Made by a program: the position numbers and the translations under genes. From Frankia sp. AgB32 (GTDB lineage: Bacteria; Actinomycetota; Actinomycetes; Frankiales; Frankiaceae): a stretch of 42,785 bases of DNA. Of the stretch, positions 34,550-42,477 are shown in pieces (the stretch's first letter is position 1; each line of letters opens with the position of its first letter). The DNA is taken from the NCBI RefSeq assembly GCF_023243045.1, contig NZ_JALKFX010000078.1, forward strand, positions 1 through 42,785, given 5' to 3'. The notes under the pieces were generated by a model. The model was not told the DNA's origin. It saw only the letters and a program-made list of their open reading frames with translations, and did no database searches.

Positions 34550-36220
34550 TCAGAGGGGGAACAGGTCCCACAGGGCGGTGACGCCGTCGGCGCCGGCGAC
34601 GGCGAGCAGTCGGCTGTCGGGGGCGAACCCGACGTCGCCGGCGCCGCCGCGGCCGGTGGGCAGGTGGATCGGCGGGCCGGGGTGGGCCGGGTCGGTGACG
34701 GTGCGCACGGTGACGGTGCGGTCGGCGCCGGCGGCGGCGAGAAGCTGGCCGTCGGGGCTGAACGTGACGGCGTGGATGGCGCGGCGGTGGTCGCCGAGGG
34801 TGCTCAGGCCGGTGGGGTGGGTGGGGTCGGTGACGGTGTGGACGCGCACGGCGCGGTCCTTGCCGGCGACGGCGAGCAGGTCGCCGTCGGGGTGGAACGC
34901 GAGGGTGTGCACGGGGCCGCGGGCGGTGGTGAGGGTGGCGGTGGCCGCGGGCCGGGTCGGTTCCGCGAGATCCCACAGGATGACGGTGTGATCCTCGCTG
35001 CCGGTGGCGAGCAGGGTGCCGTCCGGGCTGAACGTCACCGCGCGGACCGGTCCGCGGTGTCCGGCGAGGATCGCGGCGCGCCGCGGCCCGGCGGGGTCGG
35101 CGAGGTCCCACAGCAGCACCGCGCGGTCGTCGCCGGCGGTGGCCAGCAGGGTGCCGCCGGGGCTGAACCCGAGGTCGTGCAGGTAGCCGCGGTGGCCGGT
35201 GAGGGTCGCCAGTGGTGTCGGGGTGGGCTGGTCGGCGCCGGCGCGCCACAGCAGCGTGGTGCCGGCGTCGCCGGCGGCGGCGAGGACCTGGCCGTCGGGG
35301 CTGAACCGCACCGCGCGGACCCATTCCTGGTTCAGGCGCCGGCCGTAGGCGACGGTCGCGCCGAGGTGGGGCGGGTCGGGGAACGGCAGGTCCCACAGGT
35401 ACACGGTGGTGTCGGTGCCGGCGACGGCGAGCAGCGGCGCGTTCGGGCTGAACGTGACGGACAGGGCCCGGCCCCGCTCCTGGGCGAGCGCGGCCAGGCG
35501 GGTGGCGCGGCCCAGCGTCCGGGTTCCGGCCGTCATCCCGGTCGCGGTGGTGGGGGGTGTGCGCACGGTGGTGCGGGCGGGCGGGGCGCTCGCCGACGCG
35601 GTGGTGGGAGCCGGTGGGGTGGTGAGGGCCGGTGGGAACGGGGGGCTGGTCAGGGTCGCGGCGGGGCGGGGGGCGACGGTGGTGATCTGGCGCAGCAGCC
35701 AGTCACGGGCGACGGTGGCGTCCAGGCCGTGCAGGTCGAAGGCGAGCAGCGCCGCGTAGGGCGCGGGCCGCGGGCAGTCCTCGACGCGGACCAGCAGGAT
35801 CCGTCCGCGCCCGGGCGTCGCCGTGCCGGCGGCGCCCGGCCCGGGCAGGGCGTTGGCGGTCGTCGCGGCGGCCTGTGCGTGGTAGGCGGCCGACCACAGG
35901 ATGAGCAGGTCCCCGCCGAGACCGAGATGCCGGGCGAGGTCCACGTCGGCTCCGCTCGGACGCGGCTGCGCGCCACCCGGTCGCCCCGGTGGTCCGGGCG
36001 GAACGTGGGAGTGGGGTGTCACCCGGTAGCCGGTGTCGGTCAGATGCCAGCACAGCCACCGGGCCCACGCCGCGTCCGCGTCGACATGGGAGACGACGAC
36101 ATCCCAGGACAGTCCCGGTGCCACGGGTTGCTCGTCGTCGGTACTGGCGGCCGGTGGGTCGACGGGTCGCGCTGGTCGCGTCGCGTGGCCCTCGCCGCTG
36201 GCCTGCTCGCCCCTCGTCAC
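34550..36220 (-). CDS. TIR-like domain fused to a seven-bladed WD40 propeller
   Basis: The 556-residue protein starts with a disordered ~37 residues, then a TIR-like domain (about 38-180): LSWDVVVSHVDADAAWARWLCWHL, GDLLILWSAAYH, ILLVRVEDCPRP and FDLHGLDATVARDWLL. The stretch where active TIR NADases have the catalytic Glu (here SAAYHAQAAATTANA) has none, so it may be a non-catalytic adaptor. A Pro/Thr/Ala linker leads to seven WD40 repeats (VTFSPNAPLLAVAGTD ... LWDL; the seventh ends at LWDLFPL). Related Frankia and Streptomyces TIR-WD40 proteins are known but of unclear function. Neighbours are an HTH-like protein and an integrase. Confidence 0.85.
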   Translation of the reverse strand: MTRGEQASGEGHATRPARPVDPPAASTDDEQPVAPGLSWDVVVSHVDADAAWARWLCWHLTDTGYRVTPHSHVPPGPPGRPGGAQPRPSGADVDLARHLGLGGDLLILWSAAYHAQAAATTANALPGPGAAGTATPGRGRILLVRVEDCPRPAPYAALLAFDLHGLDATVARDWLLRQITTVAPRPAATLTSPPFPPALTTPPAPTTASASAPPARTTVRTPPTTATGMTAGTRTLGRATRLAALAQERGRALSVTFSPNAPLLAVAGTDTTVYLWDLPFPDPPHLGATVAYGRRLNQEWVRAVRFSPDGQVLAAAGDAGTTLLWRAGADQPTPTPLATLTGHRGYLHDLGFSPGGTLLATAGDDRAVLLWDLADPAGPRRAAILAGHRGPVRAVTFSPDGTLLATGSEDHTVILWDLAEPTRPAATATLTTARGPVHTLAFHPDGDLLAVAGKDRAVRVHTVTDPTHPTGLSTLGDHRRAIHAVTFSPDGQLLAAAGADRTVTVRTVTDPAHPGPPIHLPTGRGGAGDVGFAPDSRLLAVAGADGVTALWDLFPL

Positions 36221-36366
36221 ACCGGCAGCCTGCCACGACGGCGTCGGCAGGGCGTCCCGGACCGGTCGGCGGGGCGGCGCGGGTCGGACTGGTAGGACAT
36301 GGCTGTGCGGTCGCGGCGGTGCTGGCGGGCCCGCTGGTCATGGTCCGGGGTGGCCCGCGGTGGCGG

Positions 36367-37200
36367 TCATGGACGGGCCGGCGCAGGCGCTGTGGGGGTC
36401 CGTTCGTGGTCGTGGTGGGTGCTGGGTTGTGCGTGGTCGGTGCTGGACGAGGGGTCGCCGTGGTGGGCGGTGGGGGTCGACGTGCGATCGGCGCCGGCGA
36501 GTATCCGCTGGTGGGTGCCGCGGTGGTCGAGGATGAGGGCGCGCAGGTGTCGCGCGGCGCGCAGGGGCAGGGGGCGTAGGGCCTTCTCCAGGGCTTCGAT
36601 CTGCTGGTCGCAGGTGGTGATCGCGTGGATCTGGTCGATGGTGCGCCGGTCCGGGGGCACGGCGCGGAGCAGGGGCAGTGCCTGCAGGCAGGGATTGAAC
36701 AGGCTGTGGCGGTCGAGCAGCGGGGCAAGCCGAGCGTGGATGTACCCGATGTCGGCGTCGGTGAGGTCCCCGGTCGTGGCGTGCTCACCGAGCAGGCGCA
36801 TCGAGTCCTCGACATTGCGGCGGACATAGTCCGCGAAGGGCAGGTCGAGGGACGCGTCGCCGCGGTACCAGCAGTCCGTCGCGTTCGGAAAAGCACGTCG
36901 GTAGAGCGCCGCGCAGGTGTGTATCCGGCCGGGCTGTTCGGTGTCGGGAAAGGCTAGGCGTATCTCGGTCTCAAGGTAGCTCCAACGGTCCGCGGCTGGC
37001 CCTGAGCCGTACCGGAAGAAACGTCCGATCTTAGCCGCCAGATTTCGTTGTTCTTCTCTTGTGCCGCGCGGGATCAGAGTGCGAGCGAGTCGGCCGAGTG
37101 ACACTCCGTGCAGCCTGTACTGAGCGTAACGATGCAGAAGAAGATTCTGGACGTCGGGGTTTTTGTGGCGGTCGGGTTCGCCCTGCGGTGCGCCCGGCAT
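36367..37200 (-). CDS. Hypothetical protein with HTH-like N-terminus
   Basis: I do not recognise a named family. The first ~80 residues (LHRYAQYRLHGVSLGRLARTLIPRG, then RNLAAKIGRFFRYGSGPAADRW) look like a diverged XRE-type helix-turn-helix. The middle (~80-230) is helical with conserved-looking YVRRNVEDSMRLLGEH and LPLRAARHLRALILDHRG; the last ~45 residues are disordered His/Thr/Pro-rich. The start has GGAGAG upstream, and a 15-bp palindrome lies ~50 bases before it. It is on the same strand as the TIR/WD40 gene, 146 bases upstream of it, so both may form one unit. Confidence 0.65.
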   Translation of the reverse strand: MPGAPQGEPDRHKNPDVQNLLLHRYAQYRLHGVSLGRLARTLIPRGTREEQRNLAAKIGRFFRYGSGPAADRWSYLETEIRLAFPDTEQPGRIHTCAALYRRAFPNATDCWYRGDASLDLPFADYVRRNVEDSMRLLGEHATTGDLTDADIGYIHARLAPLLDRHSLFNPCLQALPLLRAVPPDRRTIDQIHAITTCDQQIEALEKALRPLPLRAARHLRALILDHRGTHQRILAGADRTSTPTAHHGDPSSSTDHAQPSTHHDHERTPTAPAPARP

Positions 37201-37250
37201 GACTGGTCACTCTCCGTGAATATGTGGGTGCGATTTCCCTGGCGTGGTTG

Positions 37251-37265
37251 TGGCACCTGGTGCCA
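37251..37265. promoter_or_regulatory. 15-bp perfect palindrome upstream of the HTH-like gene
   Basis: TGGCACC-T-GGTGCCA is a perfect inverted repeat with a one-base centre, 50 bases upstream of the minus-strand start at 37200. AATATG (37219-37224; CATATT on the gene strand) is a possible -10, placing the palindrome near -35. It could be the operator of the HTH-like protein. Confidence 0.5.
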
Positions 37266-37472
37266 TTCGGAGGTCGGGGCGGGAGTATGGACTGGCCGTG
37301 CGCCCGCCGTGATGCACACATTCTGGTGATGCTTTGCGTGGCTCGGCGAGGGCCTCCCCCGGCCGGTCAATGCGGGACTTTGCCATGCATTCATTCGCCG
37401 GCTAGGAAGGGTCCGGATCGACTAGGCAGGCAGCAAGGGCGAAAGCAGGGATCCTGCTGGTGAGGAGCCGAG
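37266..37472. other. Intergenic stretch without a supported gene
   Basis: No open frame in this stretch on either strand resembles a protein, and I see no tRNA or attachment-site-like sequence beside the integrase. It lies upstream of the small ORF at 37473. Confidence 0.4.
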
Positions 37473-37874
37473 ATGACACGCCGACGACCGTCCCGCCGTC
37501 GCTGTTCGCGCGCGCACACCCGCGGGCCGCGCCGGGCGCGGCCCGACCGGCGTCGCCGCCGGCCGGCTCCGGCGCGCGGCGCCCCTGGACGCGCCCGGCG
37601 GGTGGCCCGCCCACGTCACCGGCCCGGTCCGCGCGGTCCGCGCGGGATCGGCGCGGGTGCCCGGGTGGTGCGCCGGGGCTCAGCCGAATCCGGGCGGTGC
37701 GGGTGCGGGGTGGCGGGCGGGTCGCGTTGGAGCCCGGTGGTGCTCTCCACGGTGGCCGGTGCGAGCGCGGTCGGGCTCGTCGGCGGCGGGATGGCCGACC
37801 CGGGCGCGCTCGCGGTCCAGATCTGGGGTGCGGTCGTGGCGGTACTGCTCGATCGCTGGTGGTGGCGGCGGTGA
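37473..37874 (+). CDS. Possible small membrane protein
   Basis: This 133-residue frame starts at ATG with GAGGAG about seven bases upstream. The N-terminal ~90 residues are Arg/Pro/Gly-rich and could be a chance reading. The C-terminus has two hydrophobic stretches (WSPVVLSTVAGASAVGLVGGG and AVQIWGAVVAVLLDRWWW), which would make a hairpin-like membrane anchor. It is convergent with the integrase. I recognise no family; real coding status is uncertain. Confidence 0.3.
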   Translation: MTRRRPSRRRCSRAHTRGPRRARPDRRRRRPAPARGAPGRARRVARPRHRPGPRGPRGIGAGARVVRRGSAESGRCGCGVAGGSRWSPVVLSTVAGASAVGLVGGGMADPGALAVQIWGAVVAVLLDRWWWRR

Positions 37875-37927
37875 CGGGGCGGCGGCCGTCGCCGGGGGCG
37901 GCGCACCGCCCGGGCACGCCCCGGTGG

Positions 37928-38956
37928 TCACAGTCCGACGTGGGCGGAGGGGTTGTCGCGGTCGAAGAGCCGTCCGGCGCGGACGTAGCTGTCCAGGGAC
38001 GCGGCGGAACGCCAGCGGCCCTGGCGCATGATCGACCGGTCGGGGACGCCGGCGCGGGCGGCGGCGGTCGCGAACCCGGAGCGCAGGGAGTGGCCGGCGA
38101 AGTCGGCGGGGTCCAGGCCCGCGGCGGCGGCGCGGCGTTGGACGATGCGGGCGACCGAGGCGGGATGCAGCCGGGTGGCGCCGAGGTGGCCGTGGCGGCT
38201 GATACCGCGAAACGCCGGGCCGTCGACGAGCGCGGCGTGCGCGGCCCAGGCCTGCCAGGCGCGTACCGGGCAGGTGGCGCGGTGCGCGCCGTAGGTCAGG
38301 CCGACCAGGGCGCCGGCGCCGTCCTGGTCGGTTTTGGAACGGCGGATTGTGAGGATCAGGCCGTCGGCGGTGACCTCGATGTCGGTGACGTCGAGGCCGA
38401 CGAGTTCGGCGCGGCGCAGGCAGCCGGCGAAGCCGACGAGGAGCAGTGCCCGGTCGCGCAGGTCGGCGCCGGTGTCGTCGCGTAGGGGGGTGACGACGCG
38501 GGTGAGCAGGGTGGTGTCGAGGGCGGCCTTGCGGTCCGGGGGGCCGCCGTGGGTGCGGCGCACCCCGCTCCACACGGCGGCGACCTCGGGGGCGGTGGCG
38601 GGGTTGGGATGGCCGGCGAGCTGGTGGGCGACGGAGATCGCGGCGAGACGGCGGCGGATCGTGGTCGGTTTGTAGCCGGCGTCGGCGAGGGCGGCGAGGT
38701 AGCCGGCGACGGTGGCGGGGCTGGCGGGCAGTGCGGCGGGCCGGGCCGGTTGGCGCTGGCACCAGCCGCGGAACTGGCGCAGGTCGCTGTCGTAGGCGCG
38801 CCAGGTGGCCGCGGACCGGGACGCGCGGGCGTAGTCGTCGACGCGGCCGGCGAGGGCGACGCCGAGGGTGTCCGGTGCCTGCCCGTCGGCGGGTATCGCG
38901 GCGATGACCGTGCCGACCAGCGGCGTGGCCGGTTCGGGGGCGGGTTCGATGCTCAC
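37928..38956 (-). CDS. Tyrosine site-specific recombinase (integrase)
   Basis: The 342-residue protein has an N-terminal SAM-like core-binding domain (TWRAYDSDLRQFRGWC, VAGYLAALADAGYKPTTIRRRLAAIS) and a catalytic domain with the expected residues: Arg in GFAGCLRRAELVGL, Lys in LTIRRSKTDQDG, His-x-x-Arg in FAGHSLRSGFAT, Trp in QGRWRSAASLDSY and the nucleophile Tyr in SYVRAG. GTG 38956 is chosen; homologues start near there, and longer in-frame sequence upstream is Arg/Pro low complexity. It resembles stand-alone actinobacterial integrases rather than XerC/D. No attachment site was found. It may have moved the adjacent TIR/WD40 region. Confidence 0.9.
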   Translation of the reverse strand: MSIEPAPEPATPLVGTVIAAIPADGQAPDTLGVALAGRVDDYARASRSAATWRAYDSDLRQFRGWCQRQPARPAALPASPATVAGYLAALADAGYKPTTIRRRLAAISVAHQLAGHPNPATAPEVAAVWSGVRRTHGGPPDRKAALDTTLLTRVVTPLRDDTGADLRDRALLLVGFAGCLRRAELVGLDVTDIEVTADGLILTIRRSKTDQDGAGALVGLTYGAHRATCPVRAWQAWAAHAALVDGPAFRGISRHGHLGATRLHPASVARIVQRRAAAAGLDPADFAGHSLRSGFATAAARAGVPDRSIMRQGRWRSAASLDSYVRAGRLFDRDNPSAHVGL

Positions 38957-39114
38957 CGTGGCGGCGCGGCGGGCGGAGCGGGCGGGATCATCGCCGTCCA
39001 CGATATGCCGGTTGGTGTCTCGGGTTGGCGGACCTGACCGAGGCCGGGTTGGGCGAGCGTGCCGACGTGCGCCCCGCCCCGCCCCGGCCGGGCGGGGCGA
39101 TGCGGGGCGGGCGC

Positions 39115-39852
39115 TCAGCCGGTGTGGAGGGTCATGGCGTGGCGGGCAGCGAGGGCGGGCAGGTCGGGGACGCCGAACTCGGTGACGAACGTGTCGAACA
39201 GGTCGACTTTCGCCGCGCCGAAGCGGCGGAGCTGGTCGCGGTAGGCGGCGACGGTCAGGAAACTGCCCGGGCGGCTTTTGGAGTGGAACTTGTCGGCGTA
39301 CATGACCAGGCGTTCCTCGACGGTCTGCGCGAGGTAGTCCGCCGGGGGCAGCGGCAGGCCGCCGGTTTCGATCTCCTCGCGGGTCAGGCCGACGCCGGTG
39401 TGACACGACGCAAAGCGGCACACCGCGGCGGGTAGGCGCTCGGCGGCGAGCAGGTCGTGGCCCAGCACGCCGTGGCGCAGGTACTGGGTGTGGTCGAGCT
39501 GGCCGTCGGTGTCGTAGAGCGGGTAGACGCCGATGTCGTGCAGCAGCGCGCCGGTGCGTACCAGGGCGCGGTCGGCGCCGGGTGCGGCGCCGGCGGCGAG
39601 CAGGCTGGCGGCGATGTCCCAGACGATGCGGCAGTGGCGGTGCACGCTGGTGAACGCGGCGGTGCTCGGCGCGTGGCGGCGGTGCAGCCGTTCCTCGAGG
39701 TCTTCGGCGTCGAGGTCTTCGGCGTCGAGGTCCCCGGTGTCGGTGTCCCCGGTGTCGGTGTCCGGGCCGCGGCCGGCGGTGTCGCTGGTGCTGGGGGCGG
39801 CGGTGGGGGCGGCGGGACCGGGTCGGGCCGTCCGGTGGCCGGTTGTCGTCAT
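39115..39852 (-). CDS. HD-domain phosphohydrolase
   Basis: The 245-residue protein has an HD domain at about residues 68-190 with metal ligands HRHCRIVWDIA (His), ALLHDIGVYPL (His-Asp), YLRHGVLGHDLL and the later Asp in VMYADKFHSKS. Such proteins hydrolyse nucleotides or phosphodiesters. The N-terminus is disordered and acidic, DTDTGDTDTGDLDAEDLDAEDLEE, from 15-bp tandem repeats. ATG 39852 overlaps the stop codon of the methyltransferase gene (ATGA), so the two are coupled. Confidence 0.88.
   Translation of the reverse strand: MTTTGHRTARPGPAAPTAAPSTSDTAGRGPDTDTGDTDTGDLDAEDLDAEDLEERLHRRHAPSTAAFTSVHRHCRIVWDIAASLLAAGAAPGADRALVRTGALLHDIGVYPLYDTDGQLDHTQYLRHGVLGHDLLAAERLPAAVCRFASCHTGVGLTREEIETGGLPLPPADYLAQTVEERLVMYADKFHSKSRPGSFLTVAAYRDQLRRFGAAKVDLFDTFVTEFGVPDLPALAARHAMTLHTG
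39700..39759 (-). repeat. 15-bp tandem repeats in the HD-domain gene
   Basis: GTCTTCGGCGTCGAG occurs twice (39700-39729) and GTCCCCGGTGTCGGT twice (39730-39759), all in frame. They code the acidic N-terminal repeats LDAED and GDTDT. Confidence 0.9.
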
Positions 39853-40787
39853 GGGGCCGACCGTAGCGGAGTGTCCCGGTCCGCGGCGGCGGGTTTGACC
39901 GCCCGCAGGGTGTAGGTCAGGGGTGGGCGGGGGGCGCCGTCGGGGGCGCGGTAGAGCCCGCCTTCGCCGCGGCGCAGGTTCGCGGAGCGGGCGAACAGGG
40001 TGACGGGACGTTCGTGGACGAACTGGATGCGCAGTCCCGTGCCGGCGACCGCGGTGATGACTTCCCCGAGGGTGTGGTCACGTTGCACGGTGACGTTGTC
40101 GCTGGTGGGGGCGTGCGGGTCGGCGTAGGAGCCGGTGGTGTGCCAGCGCCGCGGCACACCGGCGAAGTAGTCGCCGACAATGCGCTGGCCGTCGTCCTCG
40201 TCGAGGATCTGGGTGATCGGGTGGAACTCGGCGAGGTAGAGCGCCCCGCCGGGGGCCAGCAGCGCCGCGGCGGCCGCCGCCCAGCGGGTGAGGTCGGCGA
40301 GCCACACCAACGCCCCGAAACCGGTGTAGACGATGTCGAAGCCGCCGCGGCCCAGGACGTCGGGGGCGTCGTAGACGTCGGCGACGACGAAGCGGGCGGG
40401 CAGGGCGACGTCGGCGGCGAGCGCGCGGGCGGCGTCGATCGCCGCGGCGGAGAAGTCCAGGCCGGTGACGGCGGCGCCGCGGGCGGCCCAGGACAGCGTG
40501 TCGACGCCGATGTGGCACTGCAGGTGGGCGAGGCGGCGGCCGGTGACGTCGCCGACCTCGACGGGTTCGAACGGCCGCAGGCTGTCGAGGGACACCCGGA
40601 ACCCGTCGACGTCGTACAGGTCGCTGGCCAGGTGCAGCGGGACGCGTTCGTCCCAGAACGCCTGGTTGAGCGCGGCGGCCTGGGTGAGGCTGCCGTCGAA
40701 CGGTGTTCCCTGCGCCGGCGCCGGGGCGGCGCCGGGCGGGTGGGGCCGCTCGGGCGGCGGCGGGGTGTCGTGGGTGTGCTCGGCCAT
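39849..40787 (-). CDS. Class I SAM-dependent methyltransferase
   Basis: The 312-residue protein has a Rossmann-type methyltransferase domain from about residue 75: RRLAHLQCHIGVDTLSWAARGAAVTGLDFS (motif I with GVDTLSW variant), FVVADVYDAP, DIVYTGFGALVWLADL and LLAPGGALYLAEFHP. The N-terminal ~30 residues are disordered and Pro/His-rich; FDGSLTQAAALNQAFWDERVPLHLASDLYDVDGF is the usual family lead-in. The substrate is unknown. It is coupled to the HD gene by a four-base overlap and lies 71 bases downstream of the DsbA-like gene on the same strand, so three genes may be one operon. Confidence 0.9.
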   Translation of the reverse strand: MAEHTHDTPPPPERPHPPGAAPAPAQGTPFDGSLTQAAALNQAFWDERVPLHLASDLYDVDGFRVSLDSLRPFEPVEVGDVTGRRLAHLQCHIGVDTLSWAARGAAVTGLDFSAAAIDAARALAADVALPARFVVADVYDAPDVLGRGGFDIVYTGFGALVWLADLTRWAAAAAALLAPGGALYLAEFHPITQILDEDDGQRIVGDYFAGVPRRWHTTGSYADPHAPTSDNVTVQRDHTLGEVITAVAGTGLRIQFVHERPVTLFARSANLRRGEGGLYRAPDGAPRPPLTYTLRAVKPAAADRDTPLRSAP

Positions 40788-40858
40788 GACGCGGCGGGTG
40801 TCCCTCCCGGCGTGCCCGGCCCCGGGCCCCGGGGCGGGGGCGGGGCGGGGTGCGGTGG

Positions 40859-41515
40859 CTAGACGTGCTGGCGGGCCCGGGGGCGGCGCGCCCATGCCCT
40901 GTCCAGGGTGCGGGTGAACAGCTCGGCGGAGCGGGCGCCGCCGACGGCGATGGTGCGGTCGACGACGACGAACGGCACGCCGGTGACGCGCAGGTCGTGG
41001 GCGGCGCGCTCGTCGGCGAACACCCGCTCGGCGTAGGCGTCGGTGGCCAGGACCCGGCGTACCTCGCCCGCCGGCAGGCCGACGGCGGTGAACACCTCGA
41101 CGGCGACGTCCGGGGCGAACACGTCGCGGGCCTGCCCGAAGTGGGCCTGGTGCAGGGCGCGGACGGCGTCGGCCTGCACGCCGGCGTCGCCGGCGAGGTG
41201 CAGCAGCCGGTGCAGGTCGAAGGTGTTGCCGTTGTGCCGGTCGCTGCGGTAACCCAGGCCTTCGGCGCGGGCGGCGTCGGCGACGCGGTGTTCGCGTTCG
41301 CACAGCTGCGCGCGGGGGGTGTCGGGGAACTTGCGGGCCAGTGCGTCGAGCAGCGCCTCGGAGCCGCCGCGGGGCAGGGTCGGGTTCAGCTCGTAGGAGT
41401 GGAAGCGCACGATCACCTCGTCGCGGTGCGCGAACGCGGCGAGCGCCCGGTCGAACCGGGCCCGTCCGACGTAGCACCACGGGCAGACGACGTCACTCCA
41501 GATGTCCACACGCAC
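40859..41515 (-). CDS. DsbA/FrnE-like thiol oxidoreductase
   Basis: The 218-residue protein begins MRVDIWSDVVCPWCYVGRARF with a CPWC thioredoxin-type redox pair and no signal peptide, so it is cytoplasmic. The inserted helical domain and the return to the thioredoxin fold at GVPFVVVDRTIAVGGAR (cis-Pro) are typical of the FrnE/2-hydroxychromene-2-carboxylate-isomerase-like group. FrnE was named in polyketide gene clusters but homologues have diverse roles. GTG 41515 is the start. Confidence 0.92.
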   Translation of the reverse strand: MRVDIWSDVVCPWCYVGRARFDRALAAFAHRDEVIVRFHSYELNPTLPRGGSEALLDALARKFPDTPRAQLCEREHRVADAARAEGLGYRSDRHNGNTFDLHRLLHLAGDAGVQADAVRALHQAHFGQARDVFAPDVAVEVFTAVGLPAGEVRRVLATDAYAERVFADERAAHDLRVTGVPFVVVDRTIAVGGARSAELFTRTLDRAWARRPRARQHV

Positions 41516-41851
41516 GGCGGACCACCATCCTCTTCGTCACCGCAATCCGGTCGCGGCTGCCTGGCCCGGGCGAAGGGCACGTGGCGGGCACGGTGGCCCT
41601 TCGGCGTCGCCACCGCACCGAGTGAACACCACCGTTGCCACGGTGACGGGCGGCGGCGAAGGTGACGATCAGCGCACACCGCGGCGGCCGAGCTCGGCAC
41701 GGGGGTGTTTCACGGCGACGAGCGGCACGGGAGGCGGTTGTGAGGCACCCACGCCGCGCCGCGTGGTGGGTGCCCGCCGGTCGACCACAGGTGGTCCCCC
41801 GCGGTGTCGGCGCCCGGGTCGGGTGCGGGCGGTGACCGGCGGTTCGGGGCG
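41516..41851. other. 336-base intergenic region
   Basis: It lies between the DsbA-like gene start and the tatA end. No supportable gene; the open frames are low-complexity. It should contain the promoter of the DsbA-like operon and the end of tatA. A short GACCAC-AG-GTGGTC inverted repeat near 41780-41800 is too small to interpret. Confidence 0.45.
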
Positions 41852-42187
41852 TCAGGCGGAGTTCGCCGGCTGCTCGTGAGCGGCCGCGGGTGGCACCGTG
41901 GTGGTCGGCACCGTGGTGGTCGGCACGGGGGTGGTCGGCACGGGGGTGGTCGTGGGGGCTGCGGCGGGGATGGGCGCGGCCGCGACCGGCTGGGCGGGGG
42001 TCACCGGGGTCGGCGCCGGCGGCGCGGGGGCGCTCACGTCGTCCTCGCGCAGCCCCTTCACCTCGGACTTGAAGATCCGTAGGGAGCGGCCGAAGGACCG
42101 GGCCGCGTCGGGCAGCCGCTTCGCGCCGAACAGCACGACGACCACCGCGAGGATGATGAGTAGCTCTGGCGCGCCGATGTCACCCAC
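41852..42187 (-). CDS. tatA: Sec-independent translocase subunit TatA
   Basis: TatA forms the pore-like oligomer of the twin-arginine translocase. The 111-residue protein begins [43 protein letters not shown], with the single membrane helix, the FGxKxLP hinge and the amphipathic helix all conserved (E8 and the FG pair present). The C-terminal ~55 residues are Pro/Thr/Ala-rich, with [10 protein letters not shown] repeats from a 15-bp tandem repeat. No tatC is nearby, so this is a stand-alone copy. TatB is less likely given the short helix and FGAKRLP motif. Confidence 0.9.
   Translation of the reverse strand: MGDIGAPELLIILAVVVVLFGAKRLPDAARSFGRSLRIFKSEVKGLREDDVSAPAPPAPTPVTPAQPVAAAPIPAAAPTTTPVPTTPVPTTTVPTTTVPPAAAHEQPANSA
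41892..41951 (-). repeat. Four 15-bp tandem repeats in tatA
   Basis: GGCACCGTGGTGGTC occurs twice followed by two copies of GGCACGGGGGTGGTC, all in frame, coding the TTxVP repeats of the disordered tail. Confidence 0.95.
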
Positions 42188-42383
42188 GTCAACCGTCCTT
42201 CGCCCAGGGTCGGACCTGCCGCCGGCCTCCCTGGCATCGTACGACCGGCCCGCGTCGGCCCGGGGGTGCTCCCGGGGTTCTGTGGACGCCGGTGAGCGGC
42301 TGCCCGCGTCCTGTGGACACGGCGGTCCGACGGCGGGCGGGTGGCGGTCACGGATCGTGGCGGGTGACCCTCGATCCGGGTCT

Positions 42384-42408
42384 GGTTTGGTTCTCTCCCG
42401 GTGGGTAC
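42384..42408 (+). promoter_or_regulatory. Stress-sigma-like (SigB/SigF type) promoter
   Basis: GGTTT (42384-42388) and GGGTAC (42403-42408) are separated by 14 bases, matching the GGTTT-N14-16-GGGTA pattern of actinobacterial SigB/SigF-type promoters. It lies about 70 bases upstream of the GlsB/YmgE-type gene, a family often stress-induced. The match is by eye only. Confidence 0.5.
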
Positions 42409-42477
42409 ATCGTGATCTGTCCCGCCGTCGATCACCGGCACGACCCCGCCGCTGATCTTGTCCTGTCGGAGGCTGTC

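Noticed and set aside
37201-37927. tRNA or attachment site next to the integrase
   Set aside because: I looked for a cloverleaf-like sequence or repeated att core on both sides of the integrase and saw none by eye.
38957-39421. Longer start for the integrase
   Set aside because: The extension is Arg/Pro-rich, overlaps the HD gene on the same strand in another frame, and is not expected for tyrosine recombinases.
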